A stretch of 64,000 bases of DNA from Halomonas alkalisoli (GCF_021412585.1 NZ_JAKCMI010000047.1:1-64000), one strand, 5' to 3'; shown: positions 24,949-36,638, numbered from the stretch's first letter. Notes: generated by a model not told the origin, from the sequence alone. Numbers and translations: made by a program.

Positions 24949-26537
24949 TCTCCTTCCTTTCCATCCCTATTCGCAAGCTCACCTTTTCTTATTTCGCAAA
25001 GCTCTATCACCTTACGTATTGCCAGTACTAGGCGGTCACTTGAGTGAATAACAAGCTCGCTGCATCCTGCTTCCACCATCTGCTTGCGGCTTTGGAGCAC
25101 CTCCTCCAGCGCCTCCTCATGAGGAGCATCCACCCATGGTTGAAAACGGCGGCATGTATAACAAGACCTCCAACCGCTTGGGCAAAAATCATAGCTCCCA
25201 CAGGTACCGACATTTTCCATGCTATTCACTTTGATACGAGCCCTTACATCATCACCACGAACAGCATCATCTTCACTATCTACCAGTGTACCTGCCAGGG
25301 CTTGTGCAATAACAGTCAGAGGACCCTCCATCAACTCATTAATCCGGTCCGCTATTTCCGGCGATGTCTCTATATAATGGTTAACGTTCTGGCTGTCACG
25401 ATGACCTAGGGCATACGCAAGGGCTATACCCGTCAGGCCCATCTTGGCGCAATTTGTGCCATAAGTGTAACGAAAGCGACGCGAAGAAAGTGTAAGCGGC
25501 TCTCCCGTGACTTCGGAAATGAGCGGGCACTGGCTAGTATACTCGTAACTGAGCAAGGACCTAAAGGCATGATCAGTCATGTGGAAATAGCTGGGCCTAG
25601 CCTTATGTTCTTCCATGAAAAGATGCTTTGAAGCCCCAGTTTTTTTGATAAATCGCTTAATCATAACCCAGCTTGGGAATAGCGGCATCTCTCGAGCTTC
25701 ACTTTTTGTCAATGGCTTATCGAGGAAAGAGTTTATCTTGTCGATATTCTTATCTCTCAAGTTTGACACAACCAAATAAAGTGGTCTGTTAATCGGCTTG
25801 TCGAGAAGCTCTGAACGATAAGACTTAGACCTGCGCTCCTTTGCCATCGGCACTCTTAAAACAAAATTATCAGACACATTATTGTTTTGTTCATCTCGTG
25901 ACACCAATATATCTTTAGATCTCAGCTTTCTCAGCTGTATAGAACGCTGCCCGGTTGTGGCTAGCAAGTATATTGCAGCATGTGTGTCATAGCTGATTTC
26001 TTTTTCACGCAATGCATCAGTTGCCCATTCCAAAATCCATCCCAACTCTGTCGATGTGTATGGTCCACTATATGGGCACCATGTTCTAACAGCTTTTCCT
26101 TTTATGTTCCCACGTACTTTTTGCTCTTCCAGCCAGTCGACTACAGCTTCATCTACTCCATCAAAACCCCATTGCTCCCAGTTATAAAGCAGCCCGCGTA
26201 ATGTACCAAATCGGTACTCATTTTCATGTCCTAGACTTTCTCGCCAAGCTGCTAAGGAAGATATCGATACCTTATCAACACCTTGATCCCTAAGATAGGC
26301 TCCAAAGTAATTCTTTAAGTTTTTAACATGATCTACCGAGTGAGTCTCAAGATAACGAGCCAAGCACTTCTTTAACTCTTGCTTATACGGGAAGTTAACA
26401 AACGGCTCGCTATTGAAGCTCACGCTCGTTCCTGCATCGATCATCCACTGATCAGAAGACAAGTCAAACTCATATCCATATTTAGTAAAACATAGGCTTG
26501 AATTGAAAGCAGCTTTTTCAACTCGGCTAATAGTCAC
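24939..26537 (-). CDS. Tyrosine recombinase with C-terminal Cys cluster (second of module)
   Basis: A 532-residue recombinase. Arg198 (TTGQRSIQLRKL), the RRFRYTYGT box (353-361; the usual His is replaced, as in some Tn554-type enzymes), His379 in LGHRDSQNV and Tyr388 in NHYIE form the active site. A likely zinc-binding cluster follows (Cys446, 452, 459, 462). The start overlaps the previous recombinase stop by 4 bases (ATGA). The first box lacks the canonical HxxR His, which is worth noting but not rare. It acts on DNA with the other recombinases of the operon. Confidence 0.85.
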   Translation of the reverse strand: MTISRVEKAAFNSSLCFTKYGYEFDLSSDQWMIDAGTSVSFNSEPFVNFPYKQELKKCLARYLETHSVDHVKNLKNYFGAYLRDQGVDKVSISSLAAWRESLGHENEYRFGTLRGLLYNWEQWGFDGVDEAVVDWLEEQKVRGNIKGKAVRTWCPYSGPYTSTELGWILEWATDALREKEISYDTHAAIYLLATTGQRSIQLRKLRSKDILVSRDEQNNNVSDNFVLRVPMAKERRSKSYRSELLDKPINRPLYLVVSNLRDKNIDKINSFLDKPLTKSEAREMPLFPSWVMIKRFIKKTGASKHLFMEEHKARPSYFHMTDHAFRSLLSYEYTSQCPLISEVTGEPLTLSSRRFRYTYGTNCAKMGLTGIALAYALGHRDSQNVNHYIETSPEIADRINELMEGPLTVIAQALAGTLVDSEDDAVRGDDVRARIKVNSMENVGTCGSYDFCPSGWRSCYTCRRFQPWVDAPHEEALEEVLQSRKQMVEAGCSELVIHSSDRLVLAIRKVIELCEIRKGELANRDGKEGECQ

Positions 26538-27856
26538 TGGTCACCTCCAATAATCGACATGTCAACATACTCCATCAACTCATCGACACCTTCCATAGTG
26601 ACCTTATCGACCGCCTCTTTCACATACCTTTTAAGATAAGGTGCCGCACTGCTTTCTCTTGTCCACCCCATTACATCCATCAGAGCACTCTCGCGCTCTC
26701 GCTCACTTATAATCTTCATACCTAACTCAGGATTTGCTTTTGCCTGCGCATTATGAGCATCAACTTTCTTATTCCAAATATAAGCGAAAGCATGCCGAAA
26801 CCCATGGGTTTTCAATCCATGAAACATTTTAAGATCTACTTTCTTGATGCGGCCAACAGCGTTATTCCAATTCACTAGTGATACAGGCTTTCCCCAGTGG
26901 TCATCCTTTCTGTGGTTTACAAAGAGCCAATTATGCTTCCGTGATGGTGTGGCGGCTCTTCGATCCTGCATCATATAATCTTCAATCTCTGCTGCCAGCC
27001 TCTCACTAATATAAATAGAACGCTCAGTCGTTTTTTGCGCGGGAGGCACGTTGCGCTCATCTATATGAGCATCATTTTTTGATGGCTTTCTGATATGAAT
27101 CATCGGGGGAGAAGCAAGCAAGTCTAAGTGCCGTGAGTCTGTTCTCAGGCACAACAGCTCACCTATTCGCATCCCTGTTGCAAGGAGAACTTTGAACATC
27201 AGGGCATTGCGCTTTCGTGTAATTCCTCGAAAAGGAACCTTCGGGTTATCAGGATTCGACAGCTCTATGAGCTTCAGGAAGACTTTCGGGTGGGGAGCAA
27301 TACTGAAAGGGTCTAATGCACCACGACTGCTGCTTGTCTTCGGCGTAAGAGCCACTAGGCGATAACGCATCTCATCAATGCATCTACGTACATTATTATT
27401 ATGTAAGCGATTAGCATTTATGGTTTCAGCCACAAATACTAAAAACTTTGTGATATCACGTAGCCTCTGCACGCAAGTATCGACATCGACTCGTGGTGGC
27501 TGCTCGGCTTTTATCAATGATACTAAATTTTTTTTCCTCCTTGGCTTACCCCTATTCTTCTGAAATGTAGAATACCTTTTTATATCAACCCAGCAATACC
27601 AACGAAGGTCATTGCACGTCTTATCATCTAAGAACAAGCCTTTCTCAAATTCTGTTATGAAATCACGGCCAGTTTCACGCTCAAAGTCACGTAGATGCCT
27701 CAACCGGCTTGTAATGTTTCGAAGCGTATTGAAGGTTGACGCTGGTCTGCATTTGACCGTGATGTAGGCGGTGACCCAAAAATCGGGCACCCCATCCTCA
27801 TCGAGTAGCGTGGGGAGAGTTTCACCGTGAGAGAGCTTGAGGTTCTTGGTATGCAT
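26534..27856 (-). CDS. Tyrosine recombinase (first of module)
   Basis: A 440-residue site-specific integrase. Active-site residues: Arg230 in ATGMRIGELLCLR, H351-GF-R354 followed by His355, Trp398 in MGWTRESS, and Tyr about 407 in APYLKRY. It is the promoter-proximal gene of a four-gene coupled unit. The gene begins about 140 bases from the end of ssb, so the chromosomal junction of the element is expected in between (27857-27993). The module matches the pattern of Tn554, RIT and gamma-mobile-trio elements that carry several recombinases in a row. Confidence 0.88.
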   Translation of the reverse strand: MHTKNLKLSHGETLPTLLDEDGVPDFWVTAYITVKCRPASTFNTLRNITSRLRHLRDFERETGRDFITEFEKGLFLDDKTCNDLRWYCWVDIKRYSTFQKNRGKPRRKKNLVSLIKAEQPPRVDVDTCVQRLRDITKFLVFVAETINANRLHNNNVRRCIDEMRYRLVALTPKTSSSRGALDPFSIAPHPKVFLKLIELSNPDNPKVPFRGITRKRNALMFKVLLATGMRIGELLCLRTDSRHLDLLASPPMIHIRKPSKNDAHIDERNVPPAQKTTERSIYISERLAAEIEDYMMQDRRAATPSRKHNWLFVNHRKDDHWGKPVSLVNWNNAVGRIKKVDLKMFHGLKTHGFRHAFAYIWNKKVDAHNAQAKANPELGMKIISERERESALMDVMGWTRESSAAPYLKRYVKEAVDKVTMEGVDELMEYVDMSIIGGDQ

Positions 27857-27929
27857 GAGCTTTTTCTAGTCATTTTTATTAAGTATACATACTCCCCCCT
27901 GCATTTCAACAGTTTTTGTTGAGCGTCAA

Positions 27930-27957
27930 AAAGAAAACCCTGCAAAAGCAGGGCTTT
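27930..27957 (-). terminator. Terminator after ssb
   Basis: On the minus strand GCCCTGC-TTTT-GCAGGG is followed by TTTTCTTTTT. It is 41 bases past the ssb stop and separates ssb from the recombinase operon. Confidence 0.85.
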
Positions 27958-27993
27958 ATAAGGCATTCTGGGCATTTATGAGATAAGTTGTCC

Positions 27994-28602
27994 TTAGAAC
28001 GGGATCTCGTCGTCGAAATCGTCGAAGCTGCCCGGATCAGGGGCACCATAGTTGCCCTGCTGCTGACCACCCTGCTGTTGGCCGCCTTGCTGCTGACCGG
28101 GCTGCTGCTGGCCGGCCTGCTGCGGTGCCGCCGCCGGGGCTGGCCGCGACTGGGGCTGCCCACCGCCATAACCGCCCTGCTGCTGCGGGGCGTTGCCGTA
28201 ACCACCCTGCTGGGGCGCCTGGGTCTGCGCGCCGAAGCCCGCACCCTGGCCGGGGGCATCCCCGCCACGGGTATCGAGCATCTGCATGTCGTTGACCACG
28301 ATCTCGGTGGTATAGCGATCCTGACCGTCCTGGCCCTGCCACTTGCGCGTCTGCAGGCGGCCTTCGAGGTAGACCCTTGATCCTTTCTTCAGGTACTGCT
28401 GGGCGATCTCGGCCAGTCGGTTGAAGAGCACCACCGAATGCCACTCGGTACGCTCCTGCTTCTGGCCGCTCTGCTTGTCGGTCCACGTGTCGGTAGTGGC
28501 GACGCGCAGGTTGGCGACGGGACTGCCGGAAGGCATGAAGCGGACCTCGGGGTCCTGCCCCAGGTTGCCGATGAGAATGACCTTGTTGACGCCACGGGCC
28601 AT
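27994..28602 (-). CDS. ssb: Single-stranded DNA-binding protein
   Basis: A 202-residue SSB. The OB-fold domain (1-110) starts MARGVNKVILIGNLG and contains TEWHSVVLFNRLAEIAQQYLKKG. A long Gln/Gly-rich linker with GGQQQ repeats follows, and the acidic tip ends DDFDDEIPF, which binds replication and repair partners. ATG 28602 has AGGGAG seven bases upstream; the frame runs nine codons further but without a good site. It lies 79 bases after yajR on the same strand. The island's recombinase operon begins beyond its terminator. Confidence 0.95.
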   Translation of the reverse strand: MARGVNKVILIGNLGQDPEVRFMPSGSPVANLRVATTDTWTDKQSGQKQERTEWHSVVLFNRLAEIAQQYLKKGSRVYLEGRLQTRKWQGQDGQDRYTTEIVVNDMQMLDTRGGDAPGQGAGFGAQTQAPQQGGYGNAPQQQGGYGGGQPQSRPAPAAAPQQAGQQQPGQQQGGQQQGGQQQGNYGAPDPGSFDDFDDEIPF

Positions 28603-28681
28603 GCTGGACTCCCTATTGGTTGTATACACTCGTTGTCATGAATTCCCGGCGGTGCCCTGTCGGCACCTGCCGAACTGCTGG

Positions 28682-30091
28682 TCAGTTACCGCGGTCCTGG
28701 TCCGGCCGAACCAGACGGGCCAGGGCGTCCCTGTCGAGACGCCGCCGGTCCACCTTAAGATAGGCCAGCCGCTCCTCGGGTACGACCAGTACGTCTTCAA
28801 CGCCGGCCACCTCGGCGAAGCTCGCCATCAGGGTATCCAGTGCATCGTCCTGCTGGTCTTCATCCAGCTCGATCACTTCGCTCGTGAGGTGGGGTGGCGC
28901 CGGCATGCCCAGCATCAGCAGCCACCATATGCCGGCCAGCAGGGCGCTGCCAACGAAGACCGCAGGCAGCCCCCACTGCTGGGCCAGAAAGCCACCCAGC
29001 AAGCCACCCAGAAAGGCGCCCAGGAACTGGCTGGTGGAGTAGACGCCCATGGCCGTGCCCTTGGCCCCTGCCGGGGCCAGCTTGCTGAGCATCGACGGCA
29101 GCGTCGCCTCGAGTAGATTGAAGGCCGTGAAGAACAGCAGCAGCCAGGCGAACAGCGCCCAGGCGCCGGTACCGATACCGGCCAATCCCGCCAGGCTGAC
29201 GGCAATGGCCCCGATCGCCAGCAGGCACATGCCCTTCATGCGCTGGCGCTTCTCGGCCAGCACCACCAGCGGCACCATGCAGAGAAAGGCCAGCAGCATG
29301 ATGCCCAGGTAGGTCAGGCCGTGCCGCTCGACGCCGATGCCCGCCTCGAGCAGACGAAAGGGCACCGCGACGAAGATCGCCATCAGTACCAGGTGCAGGG
29401 CGAAGATCGACAGGTCGAGACGCCACAGGTCGGCCCGGGTGAGTATGGCCTTCAGCTGCTGACGGTCGATACCCACATCGCGATGGCGCATGCGGCGGGG
29501 CGCCGGCGGCACCAGCTTCCACAGCACCAGGATCCCCACGGCAGCCAGCATGGCGGTAAACCAGAACACCGACGACAGCCCGAAGGACGCCGCCAGCCAG
29601 GGGCCGAGCACCATGGCCACCGCGAAGGCCACGCCGATGGAGAGCCCGATGGTGGCCATGGCGGCCGTACGCACCTGCTCCCGAGTCTGGTCCGCCAGCA
29701 GCGCCATGATCGCCGCGGCAACGGCACCGCTACCCTGAAGGCAGCGGCCCAGGATCACGCCACCGATGGTATCCGCACCGGCTGCCACCACGCTGCCGAG
29801 CAGGAACAGCAGCAGTCCGCCGGCAATCACCGGCTTGCGACCGATACGATCGGAGAGCAGGCCGAAGGGAATCTGCAGTATCGCCTGGGTCAGCCCGTAG
29901 ACCCCCAGGGCCAGCCCTATCAGTAGTGGCGTGGCGCCGGCCAGCTCATCGGCATAGAGCGCCAGCACCGGCAAGACCATGAACAGCCCCAGCATCCGGG
30001 TGGCATACAGGCTCGCCAGGCCGGTGATGGCCCGCCGTTCGGTGGCTAGCAGCAGTCCAGAGACCTTGCGCATAGAGTGACGAGAATCCAT
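28682..30091 (-). CDS. yajR: MFS transporter of the YajR type
   Basis: A 469-residue inner-membrane protein with 12 predicted helices of the major facilitator superfamily. It has the motif A signature between helices 2 and 3 (GLLSDRIGRKPVI) and motif C-like GPWLAASFG. The C-terminal about 75 residues after the last helix (VIELDEDQQ ... LVRP) match the cytosolic YAM domain found in YajR. It is a proton-driven drug/solute exporter by family. The gene is divergent from uvrA and upstream of ssb, an arrangement common in related genomes. The substrate is unknown. Confidence 0.82.
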   Translation of the reverse strand: MDSRHSMRKVSGLLLATERRAITGLASLYATRMLGLFMVLPVLALYADELAGATPLLIGLALGVYGLTQAILQIPFGLLSDRIGRKPVIAGGLLLFLLGSVVAAGADTIGGVILGRCLQGSGAVAAAIMALLADQTREQVRTAAMATIGLSIGVAFAVAMVLGPWLAASFGLSSVFWFTAMLAAVGILVLWKLVPPAPRRMRHRDVGIDRQQLKAILTRADLWRLDLSIFALHLVLMAIFVAVPFRLLEAGIGVERHGLTYLGIMLLAFLCMVPLVVLAEKRQRMKGMCLLAIGAIAVSLAGLAGIGTGAWALFAWLLLFFTAFNLLEATLPSMLSKLAPAGAKGTAMGVYSTSQFLGAFLGGLLGGFLAQQWGLPAVFVGSALLAGIWWLLMLGMPAPPHLTSEVIELDEDQQDDALDTLMASFAEVAGVEDVLVVPEERLAYLKVDRRRLDRDALARLVRPDQDRGN

Positions 30092-30175
30092 GGGTAGGCG
30101 GGCTCGAGGCCCTTAGGTGAACCGCCTATTCTATCGGTTCCGGACCACACAGGAAACGTCCCCGCCACAGCCGCT

Positions 30176-30205
30176 TTGCTGCCCGGTGTACCGCGGACGT
30201 ATAAT
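30176..30205 (+). promoter_or_regulatory. Sigma70 promoter of uvrA
   Basis: TTGCTG at 30176 and a perfect TATAAT at 30200 are separated by 18 bases, 31 bases before the uvrA ATG. I looked for a LexA box (CTGT-N8-ACAG) in 30092-30235 and did not find a clear one. Confidence 0.6.
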
Positions 30206-30235
30206 CGAGGTTTTGCCGTGCGTCACGAGGTGGGA

Positions 30236-33097
<2,862 letters not shown>

Positions 33098-33125
33098 GCT
33101 GGAAATATGAGAGTGCGCAAAAAAA

Positions 33126-33395
33126 GGATCTTCACACTTTGGCGTGAAATGGCAAGGGAAGTCATGGCCACGCTGTAGGAGTATCTTCAGATCACGACTG
33201 GAGGCCGAAGGACTCCCGGCGGCGTTACCGATGGTCGCGGTTATTGCCAGCGCGGCAGCCGCCGCCGGGCGCCTATCGGCGCCAGTCGCGATGGGAACCA
33301 GCGCTCCAACAAGGAGCGCCTGCGTCGCTGTCGTCGAGCCCCCTTCCGCAATGCAGCCTATGCAGAGCAGGTTCACGCCAAAATGCGATGAACCC
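33126..33395. mobile_element. MITE-like element or deleted IS between uvrA and rplQ
   Basis: The ends are imperfect inverted repeats. Left, 33126-33148, ends in CTTTGGCGTGAA. Right, 33372-33395, reads on the other strand GGGTTCATCGCATTTTGGCGTGAA. About 17 of 23 positions match, including an 8-bp identical inner part (GGCGTGAA). The ends recall ISL3-type termini. The 220-bp interior has no supported gene. Confidence 0.5.
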
Positions 33396-33428
33396 AAAAA
33401 AACCGGCTCCCAAGGGAGCCGGTTTTTG
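33395..33428. terminator. Bidirectional terminator of the alpha operon
   Basis: ACCGGCTCCC-AA-GGGAGCCGGT forms a 10-bp stem. It is flanked by A7 on the left and T5 on the right, so it can end transcription in both directions, mainly the alpha operon coming from rplQ. Confidence 0.9.
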
Positions 33429-33471
33429 CATTGCTGCTACAGCGTTGCCGGGCCAGGCCCGAAGCCGAGGA

Positions 33472-33867
33472 TCACTCCTCGACGGCAACTTCTTCCTCGG
33501 ACTCGACGATCGGACGATCGACCAGCTCGACGAAGGCCATCGGCGCGTTGTCGCCGGTGCGGAAACCGCACTTGAGAATACGGACGTAACCGCCCGGACG
33601 CTCGGCGTAACGCGGGCCCAGCTCATTGAAGAGCTTGCCGACCGCTTCCTTCGAGCGGGTACGGCTGAAGGCCAGACGACGGTTGGCGACGCTGTCCTGC
33701 TTGGCCAGGGTGATCAGCGGCTCGATGACGCGACGCAGCTCCTTGGCCTTGGGCAGGGTTGTCTTGATCACTTCATGTTCGACCAGCGAGACGGACATGT
33801 TCTTGAACATGGCCTGGCGGTGCGAGCTGGTACGATTCAGGTGACGACCACTCTTACGATGACGCAT
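33472..33867 (-). CDS. rplQ: Ribosomal protein L17
   Basis: A 131-residue L17 of the large subunit, with the N-terminal MRHRKSGRHLNRTSSHRQAM and LPKAKELRRVIEPLIT. It is the last gene of the alpha operon (rpsM-rpsK-rpsD-rpoA-rplQ) and is followed by a strong terminator. The C-terminus is acidic (VESEEEVAVEE), in line with a halophile. Confidence 0.97.
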   Translation of the reverse strand: MRHRKSGRHLNRTSSHRQAMFKNMSVSLVEHEVIKTTLPKAKELRRVIEPLITLAKQDSVANRRLAFSRTRSKEAVGKLFNELGPRYAERPGGYVRILKCGFRTGDNAPMAFVELVDRPIVESEEEVAVEE

Positions 33868-33906
33868 GGTTGCTATTCCTTACCAAACTGGGACTCGAGT
33901 CGACGC

Positions 33907-34905
33907 TCACGCAGAGGCCTTGTCGTCCTTCAGGCTTGCCGGAGGCCAATTCTCCAAACGCATGCCCAGGGACAGACCGCGTGCTGCCAACACGTCCTTG
34001 ATTTCGTTCAAAGACTTCTTGCCGAGGTTCGGCGTCTTCAACAGCTCGACTTCGGTGCGCTGAATCAGATCGCCGATGTAGTAGATATTCTCGGCCTTCA
34101 GACAGTTGGCGCTGCGGACGGTCAGCTCGAGATCGTCTACGGGGCGCAGCAGGATGGGATCGATGTGATCCTCTTCCTCCTCGACTTCCTGTTCCTTGTC
34201 GGCTTCCAGGTCGACGAACGCTGCCAGCTGCTCCTGCAGGATGGTGGCGCTGCGACGGATCGCTTCCTCGGGGTCCAGGGTGCCGTCGGTCTCAAGATCG
34301 ATGATCAGCTTGTCGAGATCGGTACGCTGCTCGACACGGGCGGCATCGACCGCATAGGAGACACGGCGCACGGGGCTGAAGGTGGCATCCAGCTGCAGGC
34401 GGCCGATGGCACGGGACTCATCGTCGGCGCCGACACGGGCATCCGCCGGCTCGTAGCCGCGACCACGGGCAATCTTCAGCTGCATCTTGAGCTCGGCGCC
34501 CTCGTTCACGTGGGCGATGACGTGGTCGGGATTGACGATCTCGACGTCATGGTCAAGAACGATGTCACCCGCTGTCACCACGGCCGGGCCCTGCTTGTTC
34601 AGCGAGAGCACCGCCTCGTCACGACTGTGCATGCGGATGGCCACGTCCTTGAGGTTCAGGAGGATCTCGATGACATCTTCCTGAACACCCTCGATCGCGC
34701 TGTACTCATGCTCAACACCCGAGATCTCGACTTCCACCACGGCGCAGCCGGGCATGGACGAGAGCAGAATGCGACGCAGCGCATTGCCCAGGGTGTGGCC
34801 AAAGCCACGCTCGAAGGGCTCGAGTACGATCTTCGCGTGATGAGCGCTGATCTCTTCGACCTTGATATCGCGCGGACGGAGAAACTCTGTCACTGAACGC
34901 TGCAT
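33907..34905 (-). CDS. rpoA: RNA polymerase alpha subunit
   Basis: A 332-residue alpha subunit. The N-terminal dimerisation domain has FERGFGHTLGNALRRILLSSMPG; an acidic linker (KEQEVEEEEDH) leads to the C-terminal DNA- and activator-binding domain with SANCLKAENIYYIGDL and NLGKKSLNEIKDVL. Usual length is 325-335. It sits between rpsD and rplQ as expected. Confidence 0.98.
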   Translation of the reverse strand: MQRSVTEFLRPRDIKVEEISAHHAKIVLEPFERGFGHTLGNALRRILLSSMPGCAVVEVEISGVEHEYSAIEGVQEDVIEILLNLKDVAIRMHSRDEAVLSLNKQGPAVVTAGDIVLDHDVEIVNPDHVIAHVNEGAELKMQLKIARGRGYEPADARVGADDESRAIGRLQLDATFSPVRRVSYAVDAARVEQRTDLDKLIIDLETDGTLDPEEAIRRSATILQEQLAAFVDLEADKEQEVEEEEDHIDPILLRPVDDLELTVRSANCLKAENIYYIGDLIQRTEVELLKTPNLGKKSLNEIKDVLAARGLSLGMRLENWPPASLKDDKASA

Positions 34906-34987
34906 AACTACACCTTTGAGGCTGCCTAACGGTTACTCGGTACTCGTTGCCGGCCCCGAGGGGCCGGCACGACGCGGTCAGCGACGC

Positions 34988-35608
34988 TTACTTCGAGTAC
35001 AGCTCGACGATCAGGTTTTCGTTGATGTCGGCAGACAGGTCGCCGCGTTCCGGGATAGCCTTGAAGGTGCCTTCCATCTTCTTCGCGTCCACCTCGATCC
35101 AGACCACCTCACCGCGATTGGCGGCGATGGAGAGCGCACTCTGGATGCGCGCCTGGTTCTTGGCTTTCTCGCGAATGGAGACCACGTCACCGGGCTTGAC
35201 CTGGTAGGACGCCACGTTGACGGTGCGGCCGTTGACGGCGATGGCCTTGTGGCTCACCAGCTGACGTGCTTCAGAGCGGGTGGAACCAAAGCCCATACGG
35301 TAGACGACGTTGTCCAGTCGGGTTTCGAGCAGCTGCAGAAGGACTTCGCCAGTAGCGCCGGAGCGACGGGCGGCTTCCTTGTAGTAGCTGCGGAACTGCT
35401 TTTCGAGTACGCCATACATGCGACGCACTTTCTGCTTCTCGCGAAGCTGCAAGCCGTAGTCTGAAAGACGTTGACGGCGCTGGCCGTGTACACCCGGGAT
35501 CTGCTCGGATTTACACTTCTTCTCGAAGGGAGTCACACCGCTCTTCAGAAAGAGGTCGGTGCCTTCACGACGAGACAGTTTGCACTTCGGTCCAATATAA
35601 CGAGCCAT
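34988..35608 (-). CDS. rpsD: Ribosomal protein S4
   Basis: A 206-residue S4, a primary 16S rRNA binder. It begins MARYIGPKCKLSRREGTDL and carries the S4 RNA-binding domain (LDNVVYRMGFGSTRSEARQLVSH). In many bacteria S4 represses the alpha operon by binding its own leader; I did not find that pseudoknot here. Confidence 0.97.
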   Translation of the reverse strand: MARYIGPKCKLSRREGTDLFLKSGVTPFEKKCKSEQIPGVHGQRRQRLSDYGLQLREKQKVRRMYGVLEKQFRSYYKEAARRSGATGEVLLQLLETRLDNVVYRMGFGSTRSEARQLVSHKAIAVNGRTVNVASYQVKPGDVVSIREKAKNQARIQSALSIAANRGEVVWIEVDAKKMEGTFKAIPERGDLSADINENLIVELYSK

Positions 35609-35620
35609 GAATCTGTCTCC

Positions 35621-36007
35621 TTAAACGCGGCGTTTCTTCGGCGGACGGCAGCCATTGTGGGGAATGGGCGTCGCGTCGGTGATGCTCTGCACGCGGAAGC
35701 CGGCAGCGCTCAGAGCGCGCACGGCGGATTCACGGCCAGGACCGGGGCCCTTGACCAGCACGTCGACGTTTTTCACACCATACTCGGCTGCAGCAGTTGC
35801 TGCACGTTCGCTTGCCACTTGAGCAGCGAACGGGGTGCTCTTGCGAGAACCACGAAAACCCGAACCACCGGCAGTCGCCCAAGAGAGAGCGTTGCCCTGG
35901 CGGTCTGTGATCGTCACGATCGTGTTGTTAAAAGAGGCGTGGATATGCGCGATGGCATCCACTACCTGCTTTTTAACCTTTTTACGGTTGCTACGCGGGT
36001 TAGCCAT
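35621..36007 (-). CDS. rpsK: Ribosomal protein S11
   Basis: A 128-residue S11 of the small-subunit platform. Conserved parts are AHIHASFNNTIVTITD, GFRGSRKSTPFAAQ and the C-terminal TPIPHNGCRPPKKRRV. Located between rpsM and rpsD. Confidence 0.97.
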   Translation of the reverse strand: MANPRSNRKKVKKQVVDAIAHIHASFNNTIVTITDRQGNALSWATAGGSGFRGSRKSTPFAAQVASERAATAAAEYGVKNVDVLVKGPGPGRESAVRALSAAGFRVQSITDATPIPHNGCRPPKKRRV

Positions 36008-36046
36008 GTTGATGTCGTTTCCTGTCTTTACGCCAGAACGTGCGTG

Positions 36047-36403
36047 TTACTTGCGAATCGGCTTGCGCGGTCCCTTGCGGGTACGCGCATTGGTCTTGGT
36101 ACGCTGACCACGCAGCGGAAGACCGCGACGATGACGCAGACCACGATAGCAACCCAGGTCCATGAGACGCTTGATATTGAGCGTCACATCACGACGAAGG
36201 TCGCCTTCTACGGTGTACTTGCCGACTTCACTACGCAGGGCATCCACTTCTTCAGAGGAGAGCTCCTGAATCTTTGCAGTCGGCGCGATGCCGGTGGCGA
36301 CACAAATCTGCTGTGCACGCGTGCGGCCAATCCCGAAGATATAGGTCAGCGAGATCGCCGCATGCTTGTTGTCCGGGATATTGACGCCTGCAATACGGGC
36401 CAT
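36047..36403 (-). CDS. rpsM: Ribosomal protein S13
   Basis: A 118-residue S13 of the small-subunit head, which contacts tRNA and L5. It begins MARIAGVNIPDNKHAAISLT and ends with the basic GQRTKTNARTRKGPRKPIRK tail. First gene of the alpha group, 121 bases after rpmJ. Confidence 0.97.
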   Translation of the reverse strand: MARIAGVNIPDNKHAAISLTYIFGIGRTRAQQICVATGIAPTAKIQELSSEEVDALRSEVGKYTVEGDLRRDVTLNIKRLMDLGCYRGLRHRRGLPLRGQRTKTNARTRKGPRKPIRK

Positions 36404-36460
36404 CAGCTTACTCCGAAATTTGAGCGGCTTGCTCGTTTAGTCACTACAAAAGGCGCAACA

Positions 36461-36497
36461 GCATACCCCTTTACCCGATGAAGGGCAAGGGGCATGC
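36461..36497 (-). other. Strong hairpin between rpmJ and rpsM
   Basis: GCATGCCCCTT and AAGGGGTATGC pair over 11 positions with one wobble. The 15-base apical part holds GCCC/GGGT, which can extend the stem. No T-run follows on the minus strand. It may be a processing or attenuation site at the spc-alpha boundary. Confidence 0.5.
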
Positions 36498-36524
36498 CGG
36501 CACCGCTTTCAACACACGCCAGAA

Positions 36525-36638
36525 TCAACCCTGGCGCTGCTTGTGCCGCGGCTCGATGCAGATGACGCGAACGGCGCCATTGCGACGAATGATCTTGCAG
36601 TTACGGCACATTTTCTTTACGGAAGCTCGAACTTTCAT
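36525..36638 (-). CDS. rpmJ: Ribosomal protein L36 (zinc-binding form)
   Basis: A 37-residue protein, MKVRASVKKMCRNCKIIRR onwards, with the zinc ligands Cys11, Cys14, Cys27 and His32. This is the zinc-containing C+ form. It lies between secY and rpsM, the normal place at the end of the spc operon. The start ATG at 36638 and the TGA at 36525 are clear. Confidence 0.95.
   Translation of the reverse strand: MKVRASVKKMCRNCKIIRRNGAVRVICIEPRHKQRQG

Noticed and set aside
28037..29926. Long open frames opposite ssb and yajR
   Set aside because: They are antisense or shifted readings of GC-rich genes with low-complexity, non-family sequence.
30092..30235. LexA (SOS) box upstream of uvrA
   Set aside because: No CTGT-N8-ACAG-like sequence was found; only a sigma70 promoter is visible.
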